From assembly GCF_905171775.1 (NCBI RefSeq), contig NC_053494.1:162534101-162598100 (forward strand): a DNA stretch of 64,000 nucleotides, written 5' to 3'. This document shows, in pieces, positions 12,111 through 23,224 of the stretch (position 1 is the stretch's first letter; every line of letters starts with the position of its first letter). This stretch comes from Rana temporaria. Taxonomy: Eukaryota > Chordata > Amphibia > Anura > Ranidae. The notes below the pieces were generated by a model that saw only the letters and a list, made by a program, of their open reading frames with translations, did not search any database and had not been told where the DNA came from. A program made the position numbers and the translations under genes.

Positions 12111-12249
12111 CACGCATGTGCAGTAGGGAACCAGTCCTTATTCTATTCTAGTAAGCCCCTGCCTGCTGCACTGGGGTGGTGTGTGGTGTTTCTGTGCTGA
12201 GATCTGAAGGCTTTTGGGATCTTTATTTGCTTTCTAAAGCAGGAACAAA

Positions 12250-12430
12250 AATTGTCACTGGACAGCCACACTCTGAACAAATTTTAGCCTGTATTAAAAG
12301 AAGGTGAGCACTACAAGTCACAGCAAAATAAATTAAATCCTGACTACTGATGCGTTTCGCACTGAAACTAGTGCATGCACCTGAGTTGTCTGCAGCTGAG
12401 GATATTCATCTGGGTTCCCACCTGGGGCGG
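12250..12430. mobile_element. Penelope-like retroelement tail (fragment)
   Basis: Starts 'ggacagccacactctgaac' and contains 'tgatgcgtttcgcactg', matching the segments at 9785 and 40990. On the minus strand, 12347-12385 reads as a hairpin (gcact/agtgc) followed by GAAACGCATC, a decayed hammerhead-like 3' half. Assignment to Penelope-like elements is inference from that motif. Confidence 0.45.
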
Positions 12431-12588
12431 TTACTCCCTTTTACATCTGCTTTCTGCTGTATTTTATGAAGATCACATCTTTCCTCTGACTCTTCATTGA
12501 GACTTACATGCTTATTTTATTTTGATGTTTATTTGTATACTATTTTGCACAATGTAATAAAGTGGCAGTGGATTATGTATTTTCACAT

Positions 12589-12936
12589 ATACAGTGGGAA
12601 AAGTAATTATTTGATCCCCTGCAGATTTTGTTAAGTTGCACACTTACAAAAAATTAAGGGTCTATAATTTTTTATCATAGGTGTATTTTAAATAAAAGAG
12701 ACAGAATATTAACCATAAATTCTGAAAAAAGGCATGATACAAATGTTATAATTTGAAATGCAGTTCAGTGAGTAAAATAAGCATGTGATCCCCAAGCAAA
12801 ACATGACTTAATACTTGGTAGAGAAACCCTTGTGGCAAGCACAGAGGTTAGATGTTTCTTGTAGTTGGTTACCAGATTTGCACACATCTCAGGAGGGATT
12901 TTGGTCCACTCTTCTTTACAAATCTTCTCTAAATCC
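12589..12936 (-). pseudogene. Tc1/mariner 3' end with the transposase C-terminus
   Basis: Starts at 'cagtgggaaaagtaatta' next to a TA, typical of a Tc1 terminal repeat. The minus strand from 12936 down to about 12810 encodes the C-terminal end of a Tc1 transposase: residues such as EEWTKIPPEMCANLV are recognisable, ending near the stop after SLPSIKSC. The rest of the gene is gone, because a TTAA element begins at 12937. Only the last 45 or so of about 340 residues remain, so it is dead. Confidence 0.75.
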
Positions 12937-13150
12937 TTAAAGTGGATGTAAATCCACTCTTATCCTTTCTAAACTACTGCTATAGTGGTTATCTATAAGG
13001 ATATACATCCCTCCTGCATGTGTCCTTACCTTTCAAATGTCTCCCCTCTGTCTGTTATGAGACCTGAAAAACTGCAGATTCTGTGGGTAGTTCTGTTCTC
13101 TGGAGCTTGGTGGGTGGAGTCGTGATGTCAGTAGACTCCCCGCCCACCTC
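12934..13150. mobile_element. TTAA-type element, left part only
   Basis: Starts TTAAagtggatgtaaatcc and matches the complete element at 51935-52529 over roughly its first 210 bases (tttctaaactactg, gtgtctcccctctgtctgtt, gtgatgtcagtagactcccc). It is inserted in the Tc1 remnant at a TTAA and lacks its right end, after which Penelope-like sequence begins. Confidence 0.7.
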
Positions 13151-13184
13151 TACACTCCCCTTGGCCAGGCATCGATATTTCTTA

Positions 13185-13850
13185 TATATGAAAAAATTGG
13201 GGTGCAATCAGCGCAAAAATATAAACTATTGATAAGGTTAAAGCAAGTGCTAAAATAAAGTGAAAAACCATAAAGATTAAATTCACCAGTAATGCTGGCT
13301 GAACACTAAAACAGGATATTCACAAAAATCCAAAAGTGACAAAAATACAAAGGAAAGCAGTGCAGCGCAAAACCAATAAGAACATATTTAATTGAATATA
13401 TATTATGTGAAATAAGTATAAATATAAATCAATAAAGTATAAAAAAAAAAATCAAAAATTAAGTAGAAAATCCAGATAATCAAATCTTGGAATTCTTCAC
13501 CAGGTGATGATGACAAAGCCAAACTTAAAGTGATCCCTCCACCAGTAAGAATGGGTACTCTCACCTCCACACATGGACCACTGTTTTACCAGATGGTCAA
13601 ATAGGCAGATATCTCAGCTTAGGAGACCAGGAAGCAGATTAGCAATTCAAATCCTCATAGGTCAGCAGTTTTACAACTTCCTCAGCGGGGCGGAGCCTGA
13701 AACGTCACCTAAAATTAAGTGTGCTCAGTGTGTTCTGGAAGAGGGTAGTCCCCCTATGAGAGCACAAAGTCACAGTAGAAGAAATTGCCACAATAACATT
13801 GTTTGTGTTAGTATGGTGATCTCTCATTTTCTTCCATTCAGCCCTCTGGG
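13185..13850. mobile_element. Penelope-like retroelement segment
   Basis: A-rich leading part with 'gggtgcaatcagcgcaaaa', then 'gatccctccaccagtaagaa'. At 13681-13708 (plus) lies ctcagcggggcgga followed by gcctgaaacgtcac: a short GGGC/GCCT stem followed by GAAAC and GTC, hammerhead-like but with a poor first box. The 93-residue open frame at 13573-13854 has no reverse transcriptase motifs and is not a gene. Family call is inference. Confidence 0.4.
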
Positions 13851-13859
13851 TTGAAAGAA

Positions 13860-16800
13860 AAAAAAAAAAAAACTTATAATATGTACTCTACCTGGGGCTT
13901 CTATACTGTGTATTCAAATATTGCATTGAAATGGAATTAAAATAGGAATTAAATACAGCAATTACATTAAAACCAATTGGATTTTTTCCACCATATACAA
14001 CATCATAGCCATGTTGATCCCATCTCTTCACGGTAGATCAAAACCGCCATTTTATGTCATCAATTGCTTTGCAAGTCTGACAAAAAATGTTATTGAATTT
14101 TGACAAAAAATTTAAATGAACTCTCCATCTATCAATTTGCCATGTATATGGCCAGCCAAAGTAAGTAATACAATAAAAAGAAAGTTTTAAAGAATAAAAA
14201 GTAAAGATTCTAGATATGCACTTAAACTATTTGGTTACTTAAAGGGTTTCTTTGGGCCTCTTTTTAAAAATACTAATCACACCCATCTCACAGACAAAGG
14301 ATAGGAACATTCCCTCTTTCAGACAAAAGTATGCTTTTTTGACTAATCCTTGTTATGGTTTTGTTTGCTGACTTGTATCTGGCTTAATAACCAAGTCATA
14401 CATTTTTCTCGTGTTCTCCTATATCGTGGTGGTCACTTTATAAGCTATAGACAGCCACATCATCATCAACTATGAACATACTACAGGTGATGGTCATAGA
14501 CTGCAAATTTCACACTCCCAGTGCTAATGCTGGGGTCCAAGGGCCTCACAGCTGGTACCAAAAGGACACATGCTGATATGGGGCCTTAGGTTGAGCACCA
14601 ATGCCCTATATGGTTCAATAAACCTTACTCTTCCAAATGGGCTGAACATACACTGACATTTACTAAACGCCTATGCATGTTTACTCTTACAAGCAGAATT
14701 TTTATTATACACAATTTTCATAGACATTGATTAGTCCAATTCAGCTGACACTTACCATCAGCCTTGCTAACAAAATGATCTCCTGGGGAATTGATAACTT
14801 TCCAGCCATTTGAACATGATAACAACTGAAAGAATATAATAAAAATCATAGAAAACCACCTGTAAAGCACAGACACATGCATTCACATTACTTACAAAGG
14901 TTTAAATTAAACTCTTTTTACCCAGACATTCATGTGACTCATTGACATCCTTTTTGCATCTAAGAAAATGAGAAATTCCATTATAGCCTACAATAGCTTT
15001 ATTAGCCTGGTAATTAAGACAGAAGTGACATTCAGATGTAGTTCGAACAGGATGTGGCAAATTACAGTATTCTTTTTACTGAAAAGCTGTTCCTGTTCTG
15101 CTTTGTCTGTTCTCATGGGAACTCATCATCTTCACTAAAAGTCAGAATGGGATGTTGTACCCTCTACTCCCTGTCTGTCTGCTCTGTGCAAACATTGTTG
15201 GTCAAGAAGTGCTAATTTATAGCGATGTGGAAGAAAGCCAATATCTTTTTTTTGTTACACATTTCCCAGGGATCTTTAAAGATAACTTGAACTTTTTTAG
15301 GTGTGTTTCCACATCCCAAAGAGGTTCTCCTCTAAAAAAACGAAATGCTTTGCTGCAGTGGTGCCTGGATATCATGCTATCATGCATGGTTTACCAACAG
15401 TATTGCACCTACATCTTCTCCCTGCTAATAGTTACTTTTACCATCTATAATCCATCACTGTCATGAGTCTTCTCATTTTATTTCCTCTTTATTTATTCTC
15501 CTCACCTACTCGGGCTAAAAAAAAAACAAAAAAATAAAAATAAAACAATTACTTAAAAGAAAGCGTTGAGCTTTTTACATGAATCAGATATTCTCTGTTG
15601 ACGCTTGTCAGTTTAAAGTTTAAACTCAAGACTTTGATTGCAGGCAATGTCACATAGTTAAAAAAATAACCTATAAATCACATCTTGAAAATGCTCGTTT
15701 GCAAGAAGTCTCTTTTTGATGGAATACATCTGGGCATGAGTGAATGGCAGACAATCTTTAGATTTTTTTTTTCTCTGTGCTTTTCTTTTAATTGTATCTT
15801 TGCTGTAAGGTTTATCCACTGCTACAGTTTAATAATAAATTGGATGTCTGAGAAGATGTCTACTTACTAAAAAAAATGGTAGCAGATAATGTAGGTAGGT
15901 TACAACATTTCCTTTTTTTTCTAAATTCCTGCCTGTGTTATGAAGTAGGTTTCAAAGGTATGCTTAGTAATTAGCTATTACAGTACTGTCACGCAAGACT
16001 CCACAGTCGATACAGAGATAATTTGGGCTGTAGTGAATGACAGTGCTGTCCAGACTTTGGGGATAATCAAGGACACATCCAGCTGTACCAGACATCTGTC
16101 AGACCCATGAATCATTTCAACTAGCTCTGCAATAGCCAAGCAACTCAAGCAAAGATAAACATTCCAGCAACTCACAATCACAGAGATAAATACTGTCTAC
16201 TACTGCAAAACGGCTGCCTATTATCAAAGACAAGCCTGCCAACAATAGCAAAGCATCCAGAGGAGTTAGGAAGACCATACTTATTTTTTGATCTTGGTAA
16301 AGAGACACTCCAATCATTTATTTATGTATTGTAGCAAAATCAAAAAAATGTAAATTAACGATATTCACATGCGTAGATATGAAGATGAACTTTGCTCACA
16401 TTAATGTTGCAGTCCAGCATTCACTCCAAACTGGTGAGCCCATGATGTGAAATTGACCTTTCACATTGGTTGTGGGTCGAACTTGAAAATTTTGCACAGT
16501 CATAAGTACATGGGCATAATCAAACAGCCCCTTCACTCTTCATCCTATTAATGATTGAAGTACACCAGGTCAACTCGATATTTACATTCCAAACGAATGT
16601 CTTATTTAGTACATCAAGTATATTCTGGGTGCATCAACAAGAGAGATGCAAAGTCATACAGCTCTGTTATTATACATAGAGAGCTCTATCTCTGACACTG
16701 CATGGGGTGTGTCTAAGCTCTGCAGAGAGATCAAGGCTTCCACATAGAGAGCAAAGGATCTTCTCTGTAGTATGCAAGCAGGAAACAGGCTTTTCTACTC

Positions 16801-17309
16801 AGACAGTGGCTACCTTCTAAAGTAAATAAACTGTAAGACTTTGCACACCTGTAAGACTGCACTTGGAATATATTTAGCTGATTGAAACTAGGTTTGAGAC
16901 CCTCTGGTTCCTGGTAAACTTGTGTTCTGGGAACACCTTCTAAGGGTCCGTCATTGGATTGTGGTTCCCGTCTTGTTGACTCTGGACCTGCCCTGCTACT
17001 TCCTGGGAGGGATAGTCGCCTACTTGTTGTTTGGAGAAACTACACCATATTGTGCCACCCTTTCTACTGGTCTAAGACCTACCTCCTCCATGTTCCCATC
17101 AATAGAAATGTTAACATTTTAACACTGAAAACTGTTTTTCCCTTCTATAACTATAATAATTAGCCTGTTGCATGTTATCATTGGCTGAGGGTACTTGTAG
17201 TCTATTCATTCACAGGAAACCTGGTGATGCCAGAAAAAAAAAATTTGTCCTAGGGTGACAATATTAGCCCTAAAAAAGGATAATTTCCTGCAACTTTTCA
17301 TTAAATTGT
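13860..17309. other. Longest stretch without recognised repeats
   Basis: I see no mobile-element ends, tandem arrays or protein similarity here. The longest open frame (15152-15466, 104 codons) starts in unremarkable sequence and resembles nothing I know. This is the part of the window most likely to be original host intergenic or intronic DNA. Confidence 0.5.
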
Positions 17310-17375
17310 AGACTATATGGGGATGATTTACTAAAAGCAAATTGGCTGTTCACTTTGCAGGGAAATTTTCTCTTA

Positions 17376-17752
17376 AGCCCTGTACACACGAGCGGGATTC
17401 CTGGCGGTGTAAAGTCTGCCGGGAATCCCGACGGGAGAACCTGCTCGCTAAGTTTCCCCATGGACACACGTCTGGGTTTTCCATCGGGAAAACTGCGGGG
17501 AGACCTTTGGCCAGGAATTCTGGTTGTGTGTATGCTCCCTCGCAGTGTTTGCCTATAGGAAAACTGCCGGGGTTAGAACCGTCAGGAAACCCAGAGGGAA
17601 AATAAAGAGCAGGTTCTGTATTTTCCTGCTGGGATTCCCAGAAGTTTTCCTGTTGGGAAAACTGCGAGGAAGCATACACACGGCTGGTTTTCCCGGCCAA
17701 AAGCTCTCCTGGCAGTTTTCCTGGCAGGAAAACTGGTCGTGTGTACGAGGCT
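17376..17752. mobile_element. Palindromic MITE with TTA target duplication
   Basis: Ends agccctgtacacacgag and the inverse tcgtgtgtacgaggct, flanked by TTA on both sides (17373-17375, 17753-17755). The interior has inverted 'gggaaaactg'/'cagttttcc' stretches. Same family of ends as 3773 and 1222; the TTA duplication supports a PIF/Harbinger-type 3-bp target. Five open frames cross it in both directions; all follow from the palindrome. Confidence 0.8.
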
Positions 17753-17952
17753 TTAGTTTAGTGAAGAAGGTGAAGATCTGCTGGCTTCCATCATTCAATA
17801 ATGTGCAATCAAAATACTGCAAAAATACCACTTACAATGACACGTGTTCCCCACCAAGATCAACTGAATACATTATACAGTGCAGTGTAACCTCATGAAA
17901 AACAAAAGAATCTGTTGTGTGCTGAAAATTATTGTTACACTTATATTATATG

Positions 17953-19570
17953 TAGGGTTGTCCCGATACCACTTTTTTAGGACTGAGTACGAGTACCGAT
18001 ACTTTTTTTTATGTACTCGCCGATACCGAATACCGATACTTTTTTAAAATGTGTCCCCAAATGCAGCTATGTCCCCCCACATATTCCGCCATGTCCCCCC
18101 ACATATTCCCGCCATGTCCCCCCACATATTCCAGCCATGTCCCCCCACATATTCCAGCCATGTCCCCCCACATATTCCAGCCATGTCCCCCCACATATTC
18201 CAGCCATGTCCCCCCACATATTCCAGCCATGTCCCCCCACATATTCCGCCATGTCCCCCCACATATTCCGCCATGTCCCCCCACATATTCCAGCCATGTC
18301 CCCCACATATTCCAGCCATGTCCCCCACATATTCCAGCCAAGAAACTAGTATTTTCAGAAGGGAAGTCAGTAAAAGCAGACTGGCTTTGCAGTGCAGTAA
18401 TGCAACACACATTGGCGCACTTTGTACGTATTAATGTTTGCACTGACATTTTTTTAATGGCTCCTCAATGCACTAAAGGAACACACCTGCTGCATAGTAA
18501 TACACTTGGTAATCATACACTTTGATTTTTACTATATGAATTTGTGATTGTTATTATTCGAGTTACTCGAATGATAACAATCACAATTTCAAATAGTAAA
18601 AATCAAAGTGTATAATACCAAATATTACCATGCAGCAGGTGTATTCCTTTAGTGCATTGGGGAGCCATTAAAAAAATGTCAGTGCAAACATTAATACTAT
18701 TAATGTTTACACTGACATTTTTTTTAATGGCTGCCCAATGCACTAAAGGAACACACCTGCTGCATGGTAATATTTGGTAATTATACACTTTGATTTTTAC
18801 TATTTGAAATTGTGATTGTTATCATTCGAGTAGTGAGCCATTTTACAAGTGTGTGTGGTGTGTGTCTGTGTGTTAAACTTGCCTAAACAGCGGCGCTGGC
18901 TCCTCTTGGTACAGCTCTCTACGCTCCTCCCATCAGTTCCACGATGATCCCCTCCCGGCGTCAGTGACGTCACGCCGCCAGGACGAGCACTGGACTGGCC
19001 TGGACTGTAGGGGGAGTGAGCGATCATCTATTGGCTGGCCGGAAAATAGGGGCGGGAGCAGAGCATAAGGTAAACAAATGACTGACTGACTGACTCTCTG
19101 TCCCGCTGACCTACATGACAGAGAGACAGTGACAATCGCAGGTGCGAGAGGCGGCCGCGGCTAAATGTGTGTCACTGATTCCAGGGGGGGGGGGGGATGC
19201 CCAAGCTTGCCCGATGGAGCGGACGCCGTGCGGGGAACATTTAAGCTTTTGTTTAAATAGCTGTATCCGCGCCACGTATAGACACTCCCCCTTGCTCTGG
19301 ATCCATCCAATCCCGCGCAAGGGGGAGTGTCTATACGCGGCGGGGATACAGCTATTCAAACGAAAGCTGTAATGTTCCCCGCACGCTGATTAACGGTGGC
19401 GGGTTTGCGGTGACGGGTTTGCGGCGACGGGTTTGCGGCGACGGGGGGGGGGGGACGGGAACAAGTATTCTATTTCGGTATCGGGGGTATTTGCGGGAGT
19501 ACGAGTACTCCCGCAAATACTCGGTATCGGTCCCGATACCGATACTGGTATCGGTATCGGGACAACCCTA
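17953..19570. mobile_element. 1.6-kb non-autonomous hAT element
   Basis: Perfect 8-bp target duplication ATTATATG (17945-17952, 19571-19578). Ends are tagggttgtcccgatacc and its inverse ggtatcgggacaaccc(ta), and the inverted similarity continues through 'gtacgagtac' words. Inside, in order: a minisatellite (18056-18345), paired inverted segments around 18550 and 18690, a CpG-rich part at 18880-19070, a poly-G run, and a hairpin at 19215-19385 (ggggaacatt / aatgttcccc arms). There is no transposase, so it would depend on another hAT element. The border is as clear as any in the window. Confidence 0.9.
18056..18345. repeat. Minisatellite, 21-23-bp unit, about 12 copies
   Basis: Unit catgtccccccacatattcc followed by agc, gc or cgc. 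Because the unit length is not a multiple of three, long open frames appear in several frames on both strands (for example the WGDMAGICGG-type frames on the minus strand). These are artefacts of the repeat and not proteins. Confidence 0.92.
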
Positions 19571-19755
19571 ATTATATGCATATAATCCATAACCTAAGAG
19601 TACATTTAGTGGTAAAACACTATTATATACTGTAAATCAACAAACATTAAACTGAAAAAGCAAAACCCCTCTATAGTGACAGCAGTTAATTGCACGTAAA
19701 ATGATCCACACTATTTAAATAATATTTATACTGTGTCCCAAACAGATTATTAATA

Positions 19756-20450
19756 CCATGTTTCCCTGAAAATAAGACCTACTGTGATTTTCCAGGATGG
19801 CTGCAATATAAGCCCTACCCTAAAATTAAGCCCCAGTTTAAAGTGGTTGTAAAATCCTATAATCCACTCTATTATATAATGTGCAATGTGTGTTTCTCTG
19901 TAAAATTATTGTGCCAAATACCTTTGTTACAGTGGTGCTTGGCACTCAGCTGATCTCCCACTGCTCTCCTCCTCTTCTCCCAGCTGTCAGCGGGGCATCT
20001 CCACCCCTCCCCCTGCAGTGCTCCAAGCAGGGAATAGAGCTCCGGCGGGTAGCGTAAGCGCACAGCGGCGCTGCAAAGAAGGTATATGGCACAATTATAT
20101 TACAAAAACACACACATTGTACATTATATAATACTGTAATAGAGTGGATAATACGATTTTACAACCACTTTAACTCATAATGCTAAATGTTAATGACTCC
20201 TGAGCTGACAGGAAGGGAGGGAGAGGGGGAGAGTAGACAGGGGGCACAGGAACTGGCAAATACACATTACATGATCAGCACCCTTAACACTTTGTTATTA
20301 ATAACTATTGTTAAACACGTTGGTAGCGCATTAATGCTTTTTTGTTTATTCATTACATGATCAGACCTATCCTGAAAATAAGTCCTACTGTGTCTTTTGT
20401 TGCCAAAATTAATATAAGACCCAATCTTTTTCTTTTCGAGGGAAACACGG
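19756..20450. mobile_element. TA-flanked element with 'ccatgtttccc' ends, split by a TTAA element
   Basis: Left end ccatgtttccctgaaaataag, right end the inverse ttcgagggaaacacgg, with TA on both sides (19754-19755, 20451-20452). It is interrupted at 19838-20173 by a TTAA element. After the insert the sequence resumes with 'cctgaaaataagtcctactg', an inner repeat of the left end. No coding capacity seen; the TA target suggests a Tc1/mariner-type MITE, which is inference. Confidence 0.6.
19838..20173. mobile_element. TTAA element nested in the previous element
   Basis: TTAA at each end (19838-19841 and 20170-20173) with terminal repeats aagtggttgtaaaat and the inverse attttacaaccactt. The second half mirrors the first (tccactctattatataatg / tatataatactgtaatagagtgg). 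It inserted after the host element and splits it. Confidence 0.75.
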
Positions 20451-20603
20451 TAGTCCTTTTTTTGTGTAAATTAACAAATCTTTACATTTGCTTATGAATA
20501 CTTTTCATTCAACATGTGCCATGTGTATTCCACCAACTTTCACGTTGTGCTCTCACCTAGAGATGCTGACCTATGCTTATAAATAGGTCACAGTGCGCTT
20601 TCC

Positions 20604-21025
20604 TCTTTAAGAGGCTTCAAACACCTCCTTGAGATTTATCCAAATTTATCACCAGACCACTCTCTTTGTAAAGTCCACTTAAGTACAGCCTAAGGAGTTA
20701 TATGCTAGGGTCTATGATATCAGCAGCTTTGTGGAGGAGCACCCAAATGGGGAAGAGATCATTTTTGAGCATACTGGAGCAGATACCACAGAGAGTTTGG
20801 GAATGCTGGTCACTCTGAAGCAGTAATACATTGAATGACTGCAAAACTCACAGTAAAAAGGATGTTTTGATTACAACTTTTTCTGGTTCTTTCAAGAGCT
20901 CTCCGTCTGGAAAAAAAAAGGGTTTAACTTCTTCTGCTGTACTTAACTGGAAGTTTGACAAAGAGAGTGGTCTTGTGGTAAATTTGGAGATATCCCAAGG
21001 AGGTGTTTGAAGCCCCTTAAAGGAA
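20604..21025. repeat. Inverted arms flanking a cytochrome b5-like fragment
   Basis: The left arm, about 20604-20680 (gcttcaaacacctccttgag and onward), is the inverse of 20945-21025 (ctcccaaggaggtgtttgaagc region). Words such as 'gaccactctctttgt' and 'acaaagagagtggtc' are shared. Identity is imperfect. About 260 bases, including the cytochrome b5-like piece, lie between the arms. Confidence 0.7.
20692..20825 (+). pseudogene. Cytochrome b5 domain, pseudogene fragment
   Basis: Reading 20692 onward gives KEL-YARVYDISSFVEEHPNG then EEIIFEHTGADTTESL, the core of a cytochrome b5 haem-binding domain. In the family this small haemoprotein carries electrons to desaturases and other reductase-linked enzymes. 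The first axial histidine lies in EEHPNG (the family has HPGG). After 'TTES' a one-base shift gives a frame reading AGHSEA, which contains the second axial histidine (family: GHS). No start codon, no N-terminal part, no membrane tail and no splice sites are visible. Only about 45 codons remain, with a frameshift and a stop soon after, so it cannot be a working gene. It may be a retrocopy piece or a stranded exon; it sits between inverted arms. Confidence 0.65.
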
Positions 21026-21159
21026 ACACACTCCAATCCTTGTGATGTTTATAAGCCAAAAATAACCATAACATATTCCATAGTGTAATTAAAACACAAA
21101 CTTGCACAGAATTAACATAAGGAGTTTTCCAGAAGCATTTTGTTAATAAATGGACCAAT

Positions 21160-21265
21160 ACATCTCCCATAGAAGAGGTGTCCACCTCCAAGATGAATGG
21201 CTGGGGTTTGATCTGGGTCAGTGTAAGGTTTAGGGCCAAAGTTAGATTCAAAGTTCATGCTCAGC
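21160..21265 (-). pseudogene. Possible Ty3/gypsy pol fragment (RT-RNase H boundary)
   Basis: Read from 21265 downward, one frame gives NFESNFGPKPYTDPDQ and a neighbouring frame continues PFILEVDTSSMGDVLV. In Ty3/gypsy polyproteins a 'DPDQPFILEVDAS'-type motif marks the start of RNase H. The acidic residue of EVD is kept, but the frame changes at DPDQ and nothing recognisable follows. A short decayed fragment, and the weakest protein call in this list. No LTRs are seen nearby. Confidence 0.4.
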
Positions 21266-21316
21266 ACAGATAGCAAGAATAACTTGCCAAACATTTGTAG
21301 CAATGTGGAATTGTAA

Positions 21317-21651
21317 GGCCCCTTTCACATGTGCCGACCGTATGTCCGCATTTTCATCCATGCGTTGCGGATGAAAATGGGACATACATTGGTCCCTATG
21401 TGATTGCGGGTGTCAGCGGATGACCATCCGCTGACACCCGTAATCACCCGCCTCCGCAATGATCCGATTTTTCAGACGGAAGAAAATCCTATTTTTCTTC
21501 CGTCTGGCGGATCGGATTGGGTGAACACGGACATACGGTCCGTATTCATCCGATCCCCCATAGGGGAGAGCGGAGGAAAGACAGGGCGGTCCCTGAGCAA
21601 AGCGGACACACGGAGGCGGATCATTACTGATCCGCCCGTGTGAAAGGGCCC
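21317..21651. mobile_element. MITE with TAA target duplication
   Basis: Ends ggcccctttcacatgtg and the inverse cgtgtgaaagggccc, flanked by TAA on both sides (21314-21316, 21652-21654). The interior is palindromic, with 'gcggatgaccatccgc' in the middle and 'gatccg/cggatc' pairs. No coding capacity; fits the 3-bp TWA group (PIF/Harbinger-like). Related ends recur at 50335, 53610 and 53760. Confidence 0.8.
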
Positions 21652-21654
21652 TAA

Positions 21655-22492
21655 GTCTGTTAACTTGCTGTACATTTTCACTGGCAAGTTGTACACTTGC
21701 AGAGCACTTGAAGCACAAGTTCTAGTTGACACTTTTCCAATTTGTAGCAACTTTGCCTGGCAAGTCTCTATCAAGAGCAATGTTGCAGTGGTGATTCTAC
21801 AGCAAGAGCCCTGCAAGTCTACAGCATGACAATTCAGCCACAGTGACCCCTGTAGTGGAATGACTGATGCATAACAGAACCAAAACTTGCAGCAGAAGCA
21901 GAATGTTTGCAAATAAATTTGATCTGGAGTCATGCAATGCAGACTTGCTGCAATTGTGCAACAAACTTGTGAAGCCTGGCAAGTCTATCAATAGCTCAGC
22001 ACGTCATTTTTAAACTTGAAGCCCAAATCTTTGCTATCTGGAAGAGTTAAAGTTGGAGTTAAAAGTCAGAGTCAGTGTATTTTAGGTAGGATTAAAACAA
22101 TATTATTTTATTTTTGTATCCGTGTCAGTTTGTCAGTGTCAGGATGTTTTAGGATGGATAAAAAAAACGAATTGTTCAATATTGATCCTGAGCCCTACTA
22201 CAGGTACAAATAACAAATATTAGAAACATATGTGGTATCATTGTGATCATCAGGAGTAGGGATGTTCTTGGTAATAGAAAGAAATATACAGCTAAAAACA
22301 TTTTTATTATTATTATGTTGTGCTAGTTTTTCTGTGATATTAAAAAAACTGGAGATATAAATGACTATTTACCACCAAATGAAAGCCGGATATGTCTTTA
22401 AAAAAAAGAAGGTATCTGGATACATCTGGATACACTAGGTAGTTTCAATTATCTGTAAAGTTTCACTAGCACACATCGAATTTGCAAATACT
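21655..22492. other. Stretch without gene
   Basis: Imperfect repeats of words such as 'cttgcagc' and 'ggcaagtc' but no clear array, element ends or protein similarity. The open frames here are short and unsupported. Confidence 0.4.
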
Positions 22493-23060
22493 GTATGTAC
22501 ACGAGTATAAGCTGAGTTTTTCAGCAATTTTTTTTGTGCTGAAAAAGCCCCCCCCCCCCTCCCCCGGCTTATACTCGAGGCTCCCTGCTGTATAATGCAG
22601 TCGGCAGCCATCCGCCCATTCAGGAAGCGGCCGTCCTGTGTAAAAAAGGCCCGCCTCCTCCTTGTCTGTGATAGGCGGAACACTGGAAAACTGAATCAGT
22701 GTTCCATCTATCACAAACGAGGAGAAGGCGGGCCTTTGTTACACTGGACGGTGAGCACTTATGTGCAGAACCATCGGGTTGGAAAATATGTCAGAACACC
22801 GGCCACTGACTGCATGACACTGTGGGAGACTCATAGGCTTTGTGACACTGAAAGGAGATCAGGTACATGAGACACAGTGAGGCTGCAAATGGGCACAGTG
22901 AAGCTGCAAATGAACATTGTTGACCCTCTATTCCACTTACAGTGGCTGCTGCATTTCTCACCCTAAGCTTATACTCGAGTCAATACGTTTTCCCATTTTT
23001 TTTGTGGTAAAATTAGGTGCCTCAGCTTATATTCGGGTTGGCTTATACTCGAGTATATAT
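22493..23060. mobile_element. Element with 'actcgagtataagc' inverted ends
   Basis: Left end tacacgagtataagctgag, right end ggcttatactcgagtatata. Two further internal copies of 'cttatactcgag' occur at 22568 and 22969. The interior includes a hairpin at 22625-22750 (gtaaaaaaggcccgcc / ggcgggcctttgttac arms). TA-rich flanks suggest a TA target. No transposase. Confidence 0.55.
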
Positions 23061-23224
23061 GGTTTATATTTTTTAAATAAAAAACATGTTATACTTACCT
23101 GCTCTGTGCAGAGCACAGAGCAGCTCCGATCCCCATTTTTTTTTAATAGAGGTGTTACTTTTTTCATAACAGAGTATCTTTTGTGATCATTGCTGAAACA
23201 AATGATATGCAGAATTAGGTGACA

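Noticed and set aside
15152..15466. 104-codon open frame in otherwise plain sequence
   Set aside because: No recognisable domain, no splice or promoter support, and length within chance for 64 kb read in six frames.
17350..17898. Five overlapping open frames of 65-124 codons on both strands
   Set aside because: They follow the GC-rich palindromic MITE at 17376-17752; mirror-image frames are expected from a foldback.
18009..18525. Several overlapping open frames of 87-158 codons rich in GGTWLEYVG or PPHIPAMSP repeats
   Set aside because: They exist because a 21-23-bp minisatellite stays open in many frames on both strands; no start context and no known protein.
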